A stretch of DNA of 64,000 bases from Combretum micranthum (taxonomy: Eukaryota > Streptophyta > Magnoliopsida > Myrtales > Combretaceae), in the NCBI GenBank assembly GCA_024138025.1, contig JAMXBD010001257.1, forward strand, positions 248,001-312,000, in the 5' to 3' direction. Shown in pieces: positions 1-11,529 of this stretch. A program made the position numbers and the translations under genes. Position 1 is the first letter of the stretch. Each line of letters begins with the position of its first letter. The notes beneath the pieces are model-generated. The model saw only the letters and a program-made list of their open reading frames with translations, searched no databases and had not been told where the DNA came from.

Positions 1-280
1 TTATTTTTTGTACTCTAGAAAATACAGAGAATATGGTGGGAAAAGGAAAAAATTTTAAAAATTACTCTTATACATTTCCTTTAAAAATACTCCTTATATT
101 TTAAGGAGATATAAGTAATTTATTGTTATATTTTTTATATTATCTTTTATAATAATTAGGATTTCATTCATTTTTCTTCTCCTTCATTATCCAAATACAT
201 AAAATGATTTAAATTCTCTAATAATTTATTCGCTCAACTTCCTTTCCTTCCACCATCATTGCTTCCTTATTCATTTCATT
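1..280. other. AT-rich flank, no gene seen
   Basis: AT-rich sequence before the first solo LTR. I see no coding potential, RNA gene or recognisable repeat boundary here. Confidence 0.5.
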
Positions 281-285
281 ATGCC

Positions 286-3008
286 TATAAGGACCATATA
301 CAACACCTATATAAAATAGATGAATTCAAGTCCCTAACTACATATAACCCGCATTATTATATGTAAGGTTGTCCTAAAAGAAGGGTTTGAATAATTGTTT
401 GTCCAAATTCTTTTTAAGAACAAATGTGAGAACTATAGATTTTTTTTTTAACTTCTACGAAAAACATACATCATTATCATCACATATCATAAGAGATAAA
501 ACTTAAATATACATAACTAAATATTATATATATATATATATTACAAACAAAGGCTAATGACAAGCCTTAAACAAAAGATATAAAAGATAAACAAAGCTCC
601 AACTTTAATACATATTCTTCCAAAAGATAATCTATCTTAATCTATTACAAAAAGGAATCCATGTAGTCCATAGCCAACTTAATCTTCCAAACTATCAAGA
701 AAAACTTCAAAATCAGTCTCGTAACCCATGCTAGCATAAAACTCATCATCTTGGGATCCTGTAAAGATAAAATAACGAGGCAAATGCCCAGTACACAAGT
801 AACGAAAACAAAGGCTAGTGATACACACAAGCTTAATCTATATGCATATGCAACAATCAATAGGTTATTAGAAAGTTTTTAATTAATCAAACAACACTAG
901 AGTATTCAAACTCTGGGCAACAGGGACATTTTGGGGACCTGAGTAACGACCTTGACGCTTAGGGGGTTGATATAAGTTGTTCGGAGACTCATATCTCCTA
1001 GATAATATATCTGAAAATGAAAAATAGTCTCATCTAAGGTTTTCAGCCGTTTATCATATTCACTTATCTTAGTCCATAACATCACTCGATTCAAGTCTCG
1101 AAACATCGAATTAAATCATGTTACTTCATCCTAAGCTTAAGTAAATGTTATACTGATACTAAAAACCCCACTGACTACCCGTTGTACCACTTGTAAAAGT
1201 CATTACATCATGACAAATGTGGCCTAAGCGCCTAAAACTACCATGTCATTGCATCATGACAGGGTGCTGCTCCTCAAACCAAATTCAACAGCATAATAGA
1301 CAACCAATTCAAACATAGTTTAAGTTTTCATAAATTAGAGTAAATTTAATTATGTCTATCCTAAGCAAGAAACAAGCATGTTACTGCGTACCTAAGATAT
1401 TTTCAAACAAAAAAGGTGTAACTAGTCTTGAAGGTGACAGAGAATCTGATAAAAGAAATTACATTAACAAAACTTTGACACTAATTCAAAATAAGAACTT
1501 GCACTTGCACAAAATTCAATTCTAAACAAAGTTCACACAAAACATAACACGTATTCTCACATATATGTAACTTAACATATACAATAAGTTCATTTAAATC
1601 ATGCTTGATTATATTAATGAATTAGCACAACACATCACTTTTCACTTAGCTAACTCAATTTGGCTTAAAAAGATTAATTTCCTAAGCAATTACACATTTA
1701 ACAAAGAAACATAAGTTTTTAACCTTGTTTGAAAATTGTATAAATGAAGTTGGGGTATGAATTGTGTTTGATGAGGATTGAAAGTGTGTGAAAGCCGAAA
1801 TTTTCGAATAAAAACAAAGGAATCATGTTTAAAAAATTTTTCAGTTGTATACTACCCCTACACGGGTTGTGTACATGTACTCGTGACTCCACAGAATCAA
1901 ATTTCTACATATACTACCCATATAAGGGTCGTGTACATTTACTCGTAACTCTAGAAAATCAAATTTCTATATACACTACCCCTACATGGGTTGTGTACAT
2001 TTACTAGTGACTCCACAGAATCAAATTTCTACATACACTACCCCTACACGGGTCGTGTAGCCATCCTCTGTTTCGCAACCTATTGTATTTTAACCATAAC
2101 TTTTTCATCCGATCTCCGATTAAGGTGATTCAAGTTGCGTTGGAAAGCTTAAAAAAAGATATACAACTTTTATGTTTTAAGTTTTTACTAATTTCAAAAG
2201 TATCAATGCTTAAATTTTGTTTCTACTTCATAGCATCACTATCCTACACTTCAATCATACAAACACTTCAAGTTACATATCTAACACATACTATAATCTC
2301 TTTTAGCACGAAAATACTACTCCAACTACCAATAAGACATAGAAACCATCCTATCTTATTTTTAGCATACAAACCTTATCATAATAACAAGCACACTTTA
2401 CATATGCTTAAAACAAATGAATACACATACCTTAATAGCTTTGTGTCTTGATTTTGTGGTCTTGTTGCAAGCCTTTAATGGTTTTCTTTGTAAAAGTTGA
2501 AAGGATTAATATTATATATCCATGGGAGAGTTTTTGGAGAAGAGAAAATGAGATTTTAGGGCTTAAAAAGGGGTGTTTTTGATGTTTGAAATTTTTGGAC
2601 GAAAATTGCACTTTATGAGATGATATTTATCTTCTTAGTTGACTTTTGGGACTGCCATTAATTAAGGCTTTACATGGGCTTGTTTTTAGTAATCAAATGG
2701 GATTATTTTGGGCATTAAATGTGTTTTTGGGCTTAATTAATGTCTAGAAAAATTCTGCTATGTTGAGGAATATACATATATATATTTAGTATGTTTACTT
2801 GTTTTAAGCTAGTTTATCATACTCTTAACTACACTCACAAATTTATAAACTTAATATTTAGTTATTCTAAGACATTTATATATTTTAACACATCAACATA
2901 ACACATATATCATATATTAATATAAATCATATTCATCATACTTCAAAATCACACATAATTGAATTAACACATTTATAAAATATGACTTGGGAAATTATGG
3001 CTATTTCA
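286..3008. mobile_element. Solo LTR of a long-LTR retrotransposon (LTR-A)
   Basis: A 2.7-kb block matches, along its whole length and in the same orientation, the block at 17077-19726. It is flanked by perfect 5-bp target duplications, ATGCC at 281-285 and ATGCC at 3009-3013. It ends in CA, but the expected initial TG reads TA. Shared landmarks include the segment near 346-390, the GTACACAAGTAACGA segment near 792, the TTACTGCGTACCT segment near 1380 and the last 200 bp. No internal retrotransposon domain is present between the target duplications, so this is a solo LTR left by LTR-LTR recombination. Layout and end sequences suggest a long-LTR family, probably Ty3/gypsy-like; the superfamily is an inference. 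Short open frames inside it are not coding. Confidence 0.8.
1851..2060. repeat. 62-bp tandem repeat array inside LTR-A
   Basis: Units beginning ACTACCC start at 1851, 1913, 1975 and 2037, an exact 62-bp period with three full copies and a partial fourth. Each unit carries a CACGGGTTGTGTA-like core and an ACAGAATCAAATTTCTA-like segment. The period is not a multiple of three, so the open frame across it is accidental. The matching place in LTR-B is replaced by an unrelated GC-rich segment. Confidence 0.85.
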
Positions 3009-3013
3009 ATGCC

Positions 3014-4364
3014 AAAAGCAAATGGGTTAATCCTTTAAATACAAGTAAATGGTTTAATCTAGAAGGATGGGAAAAATGATTTTTTTACTAAAGTGAAATA
3101 TTAAATTTAAATTGCATTCATACCAAATAACCTAAAATTAAATATTAAATTTTAAATTGCATTCATATCAAAATCTCTTTACATCATTTACAAAAATATT
3201 ATTTAGCCAGTATTTGTTGGAATAAGTGGATTTTTTTGTGTATACTTTGTTTTTGTCTTTTACTATATTTTCATTCCTTATTTGGGATTTCGTGATCCCA
3301 GTATATGTCAGAATAAGTGGATTTTGTTATATATATATATATATATATATATTTTACTTTTCTTTTGTCCCTTATATGGGATTTTGTGGTCCCGTTTATG
3401 GGATCAAGTCTACTCATCCGTTAGTTTTATTTTCTTAGGACAAGTTTAATCTCCTATACATATGTATGACATTTTGATTATAAAAAAGATGTGTCCATTT
3501 ATATGATTTGGTCATTGCACTTGAATTCTTCGTATGTCATTTTTATTTTCTTTTGTATCGATATTGTAATTGATGCATTGTCTTTCCTGTGAATGAAATT
3601 CATCTTTTATTCGTGAAAAAGTAAGGTTGAAGCTTAATTAGAAGTTACTATATCTAATAATTTTTTTCTATTATTTTATGAATAAAAATTAAGTTAGTCA
3701 AACCAAATCCTATAAAAATAATATTTTTCTATTACTCAATGTTTATAAAATAACCAATTTAATTTCTTTTATCCATAATCTACTATTTTATAAGACTAAA
3801 AAATTTGATAAGCCATACAAAATCTAAAAACTTTCATTTTGATAAAACCTAAATTTATTTTGTCATAAAACTCAAAAAGTGCGATTTTGTCTTATGAAGA
3901 CTGTTTAGACATAGAAAAAACTATTTACACTACCTAATGACCACATTTGACCCTAAAATAGCTCCTTTTTAATTTTTTTTTTCATTTTTTTCATTTTTTG
4001 TCCATTCATTTTGTAATTTTTTTTATTATTTCCTTTTTAGGTACTTTTTACTTTTTATAACCTCCTAAATTTAAGATTTCTCTCTATTATATTAGAAAAC
4101 TAAACCTACAGGGGGTGAAAATGGTGTCTTTCCATTTGCTATTATGAAATAAATTGTAAAATACATTTAACCTAAAAACACAAGTCAAATAAACAAGCTA
4201 TATGGAGAAATAAATCTGAAATATAAATTGATGATGGCAATAATATCTTTAGTGCATGCATCTCAATGAGGAAGCATTGATGCTCTCTTCGGAAAACATT
4301 ATATGCATTTTGGTACAAATGTAATTGAATATTTTTATCTATAATAAGAGTTCTAGAAATCTAT
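3014..4364. other. Non-coding AT-rich spacer with a 92-bp tandem duplication and (TA)n
   Basis: An imperfect tandem duplication covers about 3212-3395: AATAAGTGGAT recurs at 3221 and 3312, and a TTATTTGGGATTTCGTGATCCC-like segment recurs about 93 bp later. A (TA)n run lies at about 3330-3352 in the second unit. I see no other feature apart from the TATA box of the next gene. Confidence 0.6.
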
Positions 4365-4372
4365 TATATAAG
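4365..4372 (+). promoter_or_regulatory. TATA box of the defensin-like gene
   Basis: TATATAAG lies 67 bp before the ATG at 4439, a usual distance for a plant gene with a short 5' leader. Confidence 0.5.
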
Positions 4373-4438
4373 AAATGGACTTTAGGCTTTAACCAAATCA
4401 CACATTGTTCCAAAAGCCAATATCAAAGTCCAAAAGAA

Positions 4439-5347
4439 ATGGCTTCCTCAAAAGTTCAATTGCTAATTATTGCTGTTGTTTTTCTACTTGTCCCTTTTCC
4501 AAGATCCTCAAGTAACTATATAGCTCAATCCCTCACTGTTTTTATCAACAAAAGTAAAAGGCAAAAGCTCATTTCTTTTCTTTTTAAGGGAGTATAGAGT
4601 GGGTTTTGTTTTTTAGGTCTTATTAACCAACTCGTCTACTTCATAAAAAAGAAAGGTAAAATTTGGTGATAATTCAAATTTATTTATTTTTTAATTAAGC
4701 ACATGTGGTACTTATTCATTGCTTTGATGATATTGTTTTCTCAATAAATTGAGAAGAGATTTATTGTGCATGATATCTTCCTAATGTATAACAATTGGTG
4801 AAATTTCTTCATCTAAATAATTTTATAAAAATTATACAAATATAGTTTGTTTAAGCTATATTTGTATTTGCCCATTACTTACCTAGAGAAGTGGCATATC
4901 CCGCTCATTAAATCTTTTTTTCCATCAACAACTCAAATCTACAACTACCATTTTCCTAATATACAAGGATCATGGAATATAAAGTTCCTTCTTTCTTTTC
5001 TTTTATTATTATGGAAAAATTTTATAGTCTCATCATATTTTTTAATGGAACTAGTATCATTATTTGACGACTCAGATTTATATCCACCTGTAAATGTATC
5101 ACTGAAATATTTATTTAATAGCTAGATGAATGGTAAGGTTATAAAAGTTTCTTATTATTTTAATTGACATTGGTGAAATGTAGGAAGGGAAGTCGCATGC
5201 GACTTTGTTGGATCATGCAAGACCAACAATGATTGTGTCAAACAATGTGCAAATATTGGAGCCCTTCGTGGAATGTGTGTTCAATACTGAACAGGCCCAA
5301 ATTGGCACAAGTGCTGTTGCCTTCTTGACCCTGCTAGAGAGAATTAA
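4439..5347 (+). pseudogene. Defensin-like cysteine-rich secreted peptide gene with premature stop
   Basis: Two exons with the layout of plant defensin-like/LCR genes: exon 1 4439-4511 (phase 1, donor at 4512) and exon 2 from 5184 (acceptor AG at 5182-5183). Exon 1 encodes a signal peptide starting MASSKVQLLIIAVVFLLV. After splicing, the mature part has five spaced cysteines (motifs ACDFVGSC, DCVKQC, GMC) in a short chain. A TGA at 5288-5290 then ends the frame. The same frame continues past the TGA with GPNWHKCCC, three more cysteines, to a TAA at 5345-5347. Eight cysteines is usual for this family, so the TGA probably is a nonsense mutation that removes the last three. Family members act outside the cell as antimicrobial or signalling peptides. 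It could still be expressed as a 5-cysteine variant. The splice call comes from phase agreement only. Confidence 0.65.
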
Positions 5348-5389
5348 TAATTAAGTTGGAATGTGTTTTATGAACATTGTACTTTTCTT

Positions 5390-5850
5390 CATGTGCTATT
5401 GCTAATAATTAATAATTATATATACCATATCTCTATGTTATATGTAAATGTATGTGTGTTTGTCACATCTTGGAGGGAAGAAAAGATAGAGTAGCAGTGA
5501 GATGCCACTTAAATGTCCTGGTGGTGAGCAATATTCATTAAAATTTTGGCACCTCGAAAGTGTCGCAAGTAATAAATAAGTAAATAAGCAATTAAAATTT
5601 GCTATTACTTTAAAAAGAAAAGTAAAATAGGTTTGATTTCCTTAATTGATATATGTTATTATTTTATATAAATAATGTCCGTTGGCTTTTCTTTAAAATA
5701 GAAAGGCTAACATTGTGATTTACGCTTCACATCTCCTCTCTATATAGTAAATTAGGTTCACATGTTCTCTTTCACTTTGCATTTTTTATTACTTTAGAAA
5801 AGATAGATTGTCTTGTTAGTATTATTATTTTGTTTATATGGGAATGTAAT
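5390..5850 (+). repeat. Inverted duplication, left arm
   Basis: This segment matches the reverse complement of about 6690-7143. The best-conserved part is 5480-5760, including GTGAGATGCCACT, TAGAAAGGCTAACATTGTGATTTAC and ATCTCCTCTCTATA-type segments. Similarity fades towards 5850. The arm begins right behind the defensin-like exon. A short frame from ATG 5501 reads MPLKCPGGEQYS; the same frame in the other arm has MPLECPSGEQHP. The arms are diverged by eye (about three quarters identical), so the duplication is old. Confidence 0.65.
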
Positions 5851-6689
5851 AGATTGACAAATTTGCAAAACAAAACAAAGCAAATTACTCTTCTATGGAA
5901 AATTAAAACTTTTTGCTGGCTACTTCACATAAAAGATTGAAAATTTCTCCACAATCCTTTGTTTTTTCCTTTAAGCTATAAAGGATATCTCCCATCAAGT
6001 TATTCAGAAATATTTAAAAATTTTAATAGTTGAACAAATTAAAAAAAAAAACACATAGAGAACATAAAATAATCTAAAGTCCAAATAATCTTTAACACGT
6101 TCTTCATTTCTCTCGTATGGAAATCGCTGCAACAACCATCAATAGGTATTACTGGAATCCCTCTCAAGCGACAAGAAGATCAACAATAGTTAAAAGGACC
6201 TCTTCATTTGTCTTATAGTAGTTAATGAAATTTATAAAAGAATTATTAAACCATGAAAATTAAAAAGAATTTTGATAATGTGAATAAATAAGAAGAAATG
6301 TATAATATAATAAGATATTACAAATATATTAATTAAAATAGTTTAAAAATATGTTAATAAAATTTAATTTGCTTTATCAAAGAAGTTGTTGTTATCTACA
6401 AAAACAATAAAACAAATATGAGTTGAGGAATTTTGTATATAAGAATTTAATCATAACTAAAATCAAATATGAGTTCTAAAAGATATTATAAAATAAATTT
6501 GATTTTTCCCCATGTTATAAAATAAATTTAATAAACTATAAAATAACTCTTCCCCATATGTGCAAAATAAATTTGCATTTCACAAAGACATGTTAAGAGT
6601 CTTCAAACTTTCACTTCCTTAAAAAAAAAAGATAAATATAAATGAAAAGTAAATAATAATTCATAGTAATTTAATTTTTCAAATAAATT
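5851..6689. other. Spacer between the inverted arms, no gene seen
   Basis: AT-rich loop of the inverted duplication. No coding region, RNA gene or transposon terminus could be supported. Confidence 0.4.
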
Positions 6690-7143
6690 TAGACCAAGCA
6701 TGACAAAATTTCCATATAACCAAAATAATAATATAGCAAGACTATTTATCTAAAGTAAAAATAACTCCGGAAGGAAAGAGAAGATGTGGACCTAATCTGC
6801 TGTATAGAGAGGAGATTTGGGTGTGAGGTGTAAATTACAATATTGGCCTTTCTATTTTGAAGGAAAGCAAATCAATGTTATTTATCTAAAATAACAAATG
6901 ACATTATTTTTTTTTAAAGTAATAATATATTGTAATTAATTATCTACTTATTTATTACTTGTAACACTTTCCAACTATCAAAAAATTTAGTGGATGTTGC
7001 TCACCACTTGGACATTCTAGTGGCATCTCACTCCTATTCAATCTTTTCTCTTTAGAGGGCATGCAAGTCATCCCACCATACACGATATAGAAACCATAAG
7101 ACAAGTTCATTATTTCAATGAGACTTCCTATATAGCACAAAAA
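6690..7143 (-). repeat. Inverted duplication, right arm, with short cysteine-containing frame
   Basis: Reverse-complement copy of 5390-5850. On the minus strand a 61-codon frame (7140 to 6955, ATG start) contains the stretch EMPLECPSGEQHP that is kept in the left arm. It has a few cysteines but no recognised domain; the left copy has a stop just before this stretch. It may be an exon remnant of a small secreted-peptide gene duplicated in inverted orientation, or a conserved piece of an unidentified repeat. Confidence 0.5.
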
Positions 7144-8982
7144 AGCATCAACATAATAAAATTATAGAAAAGGTCGTGAAATGTTAGTAAAAGATTAGTA
7201 GGTTATTTAATTGAATAGAAAAACAAAACAAATGATAGATATTATTACTAGGGTAGTCAACTAATAAGTGGGAGTTAACTCTATTACAAGCATAGTTTCA
7301 ATATAGGTTGATGGCTAAAATAAAATATAGTCCACAAGCTAAAAGTAAAAATATCAAGGGCCTCAGAGCATTCCATCCCCTCCTCATGTTTTGCTACAAT
7401 TAATTATATAACTATAGGTTCTCAAATATTACTCATGTTTAATACTACATACTTCAAGGCTTGAAACAAAGAAAGTCCAAGAAGATGTAAGCTACGCCTA
7501 ATTTTGTAAGATATCCTTCACTACCACTCTTTTCGATAAAAAGAGAGAAGTCATCAAGTAGTTAACGTGCTATGTAACAATCATTCATGTGTATTGCAAT
7601 ATAGTACCTAGGTGTGTAAAATCTAGGTAAGGTACAAACTTATGTCCTTTCATACCTATGTTTTGAGAATAATCTATGTGCAAGCTAGGCCTAGTGCCTA
7701 TGATGCTAAGGTATAAAAGGGTGACTACCTCTTAAGAGACTCCTATTAAATCATCAATGAATCAAATATATTTGTCTTCCATAGATCTCAGTATGCAAGG
7801 ATTTTAGTTCTTGTATGTGCCACTTGGATTAAATTCCTCAAAACACATAATTTAAGATTTATTATAATCAATACTCATCAAATCCTTTGGCCTTTACTGA
7901 GCTTGAATTTTGGTTTTCTATTAGTTTTCTTTAATTCGGTTTATACTAAATTAATAACCCATTTAATATAAACCTTCTACTAGGAATTAAAGAAAACAGA
8001 TTTTTCAATGGTTTTGGAATCACCACTCGACCGTAGTCAGGAAAAAAATTAGTTAATATGAATGAGATAGATTAATCATAACTTAGCTACTGATTTATGT
8101 AAAAGTCTTTTAAAAAGATTGAAAAACAACATATCTTGAGTTTAGGGGTTAATCTCTTAATACTTAAATGATTATCATATAAAATTCTTGAGTTGAATGT
8201 TACAACCCATAACCTTAATATTTGCCCTTTCAAATTTTGAATGTGGTAGTATAACTTATGAGGTATATACATACAGGTGCATGATTGTTTTTTCCTTGAC
8301 TTTCTTTATATGGGACTTGCTTTTTCCTTGTGCAAGTATAACACTAATTGACATAAATCCTACATTGTTTACATCTCACTTCCATGTTCTATTCATCAAC
8401 CATAAAATGCATCAACAGGCTCTCTTGTTGATAAAGCTACACATGCTATGTTACCTTTATTATTTAAGCTTGTGCTTGAGCTTGTTTGATGAGCCAAGTT
8501 TTTTAGCTTGTTAGTGGAAGCTCATTAGCTTTGGTAGATGAGCCTTTTGTCAACTTGACCTTGGTAGCACTTTTAACAAGTCAAGGTTAAGCCAGCTTAA
8601 CTCAACTCATTTACACTATTTGTCCTCGATATACAAATCATAACCAAACTCATCATAAGTATGATCTAAGTTGTCAAACCTATTACATAGCAACCGGAGG
8701 TTCATTTATGGTGTGTTTCTAGCATCTTAAAATCTAAAATAAGTTAGAAGTCTAATCACAACGAGGGGTCCCAGATTTTGCCATAGGAGTGGAGGTCCAA
8801 ATCGTACCACCACACTTAAGTAAGAGTTGGTAGGAACAATTATTAACTAACCCATTTCATTGTTATAAACTATACAACGAGCTACATCATATGTTAAGTG
8901 CCTAACCACCCTAACATTTCAAGAGAGCAACCACAAATGCAACCTAGCTTAACATTGCCTCCCATTGACTTGGAATGACTGC
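7144..8982. other. Non-coding stretch, no gene seen
   Basis: AT-rich sequence without recognisable coding content. Between about 8465 and 8600 there is a patch rich in GAGCTTG / AAGCTCA / TGAGCC words, like the patch at 37680-38110, which suggests remnants of one diverged repeat family. Confidence 0.4.
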
Positions 8983-9202
8983 ACTATAACTAGGGGTGGG
9001 CACGGTACGGTTCGGTCCGGTTCGCCACCCGAACCTAATTGAACCTAAAATAACGGTTGGGTTATTTTTATAAAAACGAACCTAACCTTACGGTTCGATT
9101 CACTAATTTTTCGAACCTAAAAAAAACGGTTCGGTACGGTTCGATATACGGTTCGAACCATATAAAAAAAAAAAGAAGAGAATTTACATATAAGCTATGA
9201 AC

Positions 9203-11110
9203 CTGAGTTTCGTCCTTGGATTTAGAAACTGGACTTTCACCTGCAATAGAGGAAAAGAAAAATTTCACAATCAATTCACCATCTATGTAGTGGCAAGAAC
9301 TTACACTTTATAAATTCTTCAGTGCCAAGACAACTTATGTATTTGTTCACAAAATTCTTTGATCTAAACAACACAGTGATTCTAATTGATTCTTGTGAAT
9401 CAAGCAGCAGTTCAAATTGTCCACCTTTTCCTAATAGGCATAAAACATAAGATGACCAAAAGAATATTTTAAGGGCTCACTTGTATAATTGTTCCATAAT
9501 TGCACTTTTTCAATGGCAATGAAATGGGAAGTGAAGATTCTGAACCAATGCAGTTCCACAAATTAACAATGGCCTCCCCAAGAACACCAGATCTGGATGA
9601 TCCCTGTGGAATTGCAAAATCACCAGGTTAAAGCAGTAGGCTAATAACGTTTAAGTAATAGGTTCCCTTGTGAATGATACTTGCACCATACCATTGAAAC
9701 AAGAAGCTTAATTTGGCATGCTTCGATATCCTCTGGAGAGTCATACTGGGAAATCCAAATTGACTCCGACAATGTCTCTATCCACTAGCAATTTCCATTC
9801 CAAACAGATGCCTTTCCTAACCTGCAGAGCACTTTTCCTGTTTCAGTAGAAACAATGGAAATACACAGTTTGTCCCATCCTTTTGGTACCTGCATTTCTC
9901 CAAACATCAGGAACAAGGGTGAGTGCTGGCTAAATAAGAGCAGTAATGAGTCAAACAAAGGCTGGATATATCTTTCATTTTATTTGTTTATTTGCACACG
10001 ATACATGGAGCACAGCTCACTTAAGTCCACCTTTAGTGCAAAGAAAATTGGCTAGAACTGTTGGCTACTGGTTGAAGCATCTAAGTGCACAATTTTAGAG
10101 TTAAATTTAAGTCACTGCAGGCTATAGATGTTTCGATATCGAAATCGGTCTGTGCTAGGGTAGGTAACAACTTGATACTGGATACAGTACGAAACCGAAT
10201 ATAAATATTCAAATTTCAGCAGAACAAGTTTTGTACCTCTAAGTTTGTCATTACTAAGTTCACATTATTACACGAGCAAAGAAATGATAAATCTATCAAT
10301 TAATGAGAAAGCATGATGTATGCTGTGCAGCTCTCTCCTTAAATTACCATGAAAGAAGGCAAATAGGATGATCATTGCATGGTGTTTTCATTCATTTTTT
10401 GCCATTTCAAAGATGAAAACTAACGATCTGAAACGAACCATCAATCATGCTTCACTATACTCTTAGTTGTATGTCTTTAGAACAAATTTCATTGCTCCCA
10501 AGAACCACAATGTATTATCAGATCCTAAGATTCAAGCACATAACACAAACACACACGAATTTGAATAGATTAAACTCGTATTGTCGTTTTCCTTTGCAGA
10601 ATTTTGCTGTTAGATTCATCTTCCACCCTCTTCTTTGACTACGGTCCTCTTCGTTAATGCATCAAAAAAGTACCAAACTTTTGTTAACATTCATACAACC
10701 ACATTTAACTCTTTGAAAATCCAACATTATATCTGCAATTCAATTCAAATATATATATATATATATATATAATGGTATCTTAAATGTTATACAAAAGAAA
10801 ATTTAAGGAAAGAAGGACAAAAAAGAAGAAAACTGGCTAGTCCTCCCCCCATTAATAAGTCAAAACAGAAAGTAATGAAGTCAAGTCAAATTGTCAAATT
10901 ATCAATGCAACAGAACATTAAGAATGCATTGAAACACAAAAGAATTAAAAGTTCATATAAAAATTGGAATACAAATACATACATATGAGAAAGAATTAAT
11001 AGGTGAATTAGATGGATAGAGAGACCAACCTGAAGTGCCTGGAAATTTGAAAATTTGAAGTCAAATCTCTCTCCTACTTTATCAGACTTTTGCTTATGTA
11101 ACTTGAACAT
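9203..11110 (-). pseudogene. Captured 5' fragment of an NT-C2 domain (myosin heavy chain-related) gene
   Basis: Four exons on the minus strand join in phase: 11110-11030 (27 codons), 9889-9692 (66), 9603-9481 (41) and 9240 to about 9203 (12-13). All junctions follow GT-AG. The product starts MFKLHKQKSDKVGERFDFKF and continues with VPKGWDKLCISIVSTETGK, GVLGEAIVNL, SLPISLPLKKCNYGTIIQ and VKVQFLNPRTKLR. This order is that of the N-terminal C2 (NT-C2/EEIG1-EHBP1) domain that opens plant myosin-heavy-chain-related coiled-coil proteins and PMI1-like proteins. A TAG at 9784-9786 interrupts exon 2 where the family has a basic residue after NG-C. The coiled-coil body is missing; the fragment stops near the hAT end. 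Introns are kept, so capture happened at the DNA level. It is a pseudogene fragment, though its promoter-side leader (to about 11160) came along and it may be transcribed. Confidence 0.85.
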
Positions 11111-11378
11111 GTTCCTGTCTAATGTGTCTCTCTGTCTGTCTGTCTCTTCACAGCTCTCACCAAGAGAAAGATAACATGTGTGCGAAAATGTGAGAGAGGA
11201 GAAATTCCGTATTTCATCATATGGACTGCTACATATTTCCAGAGTGCGAACCTGTAGAATGAATCAAAAGAACTATTTCAATATGTCATGTACTTGGGTT
11301 CTATGCTGAGGAGCAAAATAGAACCAATAGATGAATAACAGGACTAAAGCACAGCCCATAATCATTTGAGGAACTGAC

Positions 11379-11529
11379 CTTTGCCACAAGATCAACTGAA
11401 TCATGAGTGCAACGAACAAGAGAAGTATAACCAGCTCTTTTTATTTCTTTCAGCATGGACACAGGGAAGAAAGAGCATGCTTCAGTAGTTTCCACAACGG
11501 ACTTGAAATGCTAGTAAAGAGGGACATAC
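11379..11529 (-). pseudogene. Unidentified exon-like segment captured in the hAT element
   Basis: On the minus strand an AG precedes 11529 and a donor GT follows 11379. A 44-codon open stretch (11510 to 11379) includes FFPVSMLKEIKRAGYTSLVR and ends DSVDLVAK at the donor. A TAG at 11511-11513 closes the same frame just upstream. The composition is balanced and protein-like compared with the AT-rich surroundings, so it is probably an exon of a second captured gene. I do not recognise the family. Confidence 0.4.

Noticed and set aside
1825..2451. Open frames inside LTR-A (60 and 122 codons)
   Set aside because: They lie in the 62-bp tandem array and LTR sequence; repeat period is not a multiple of three and no domain is seen.
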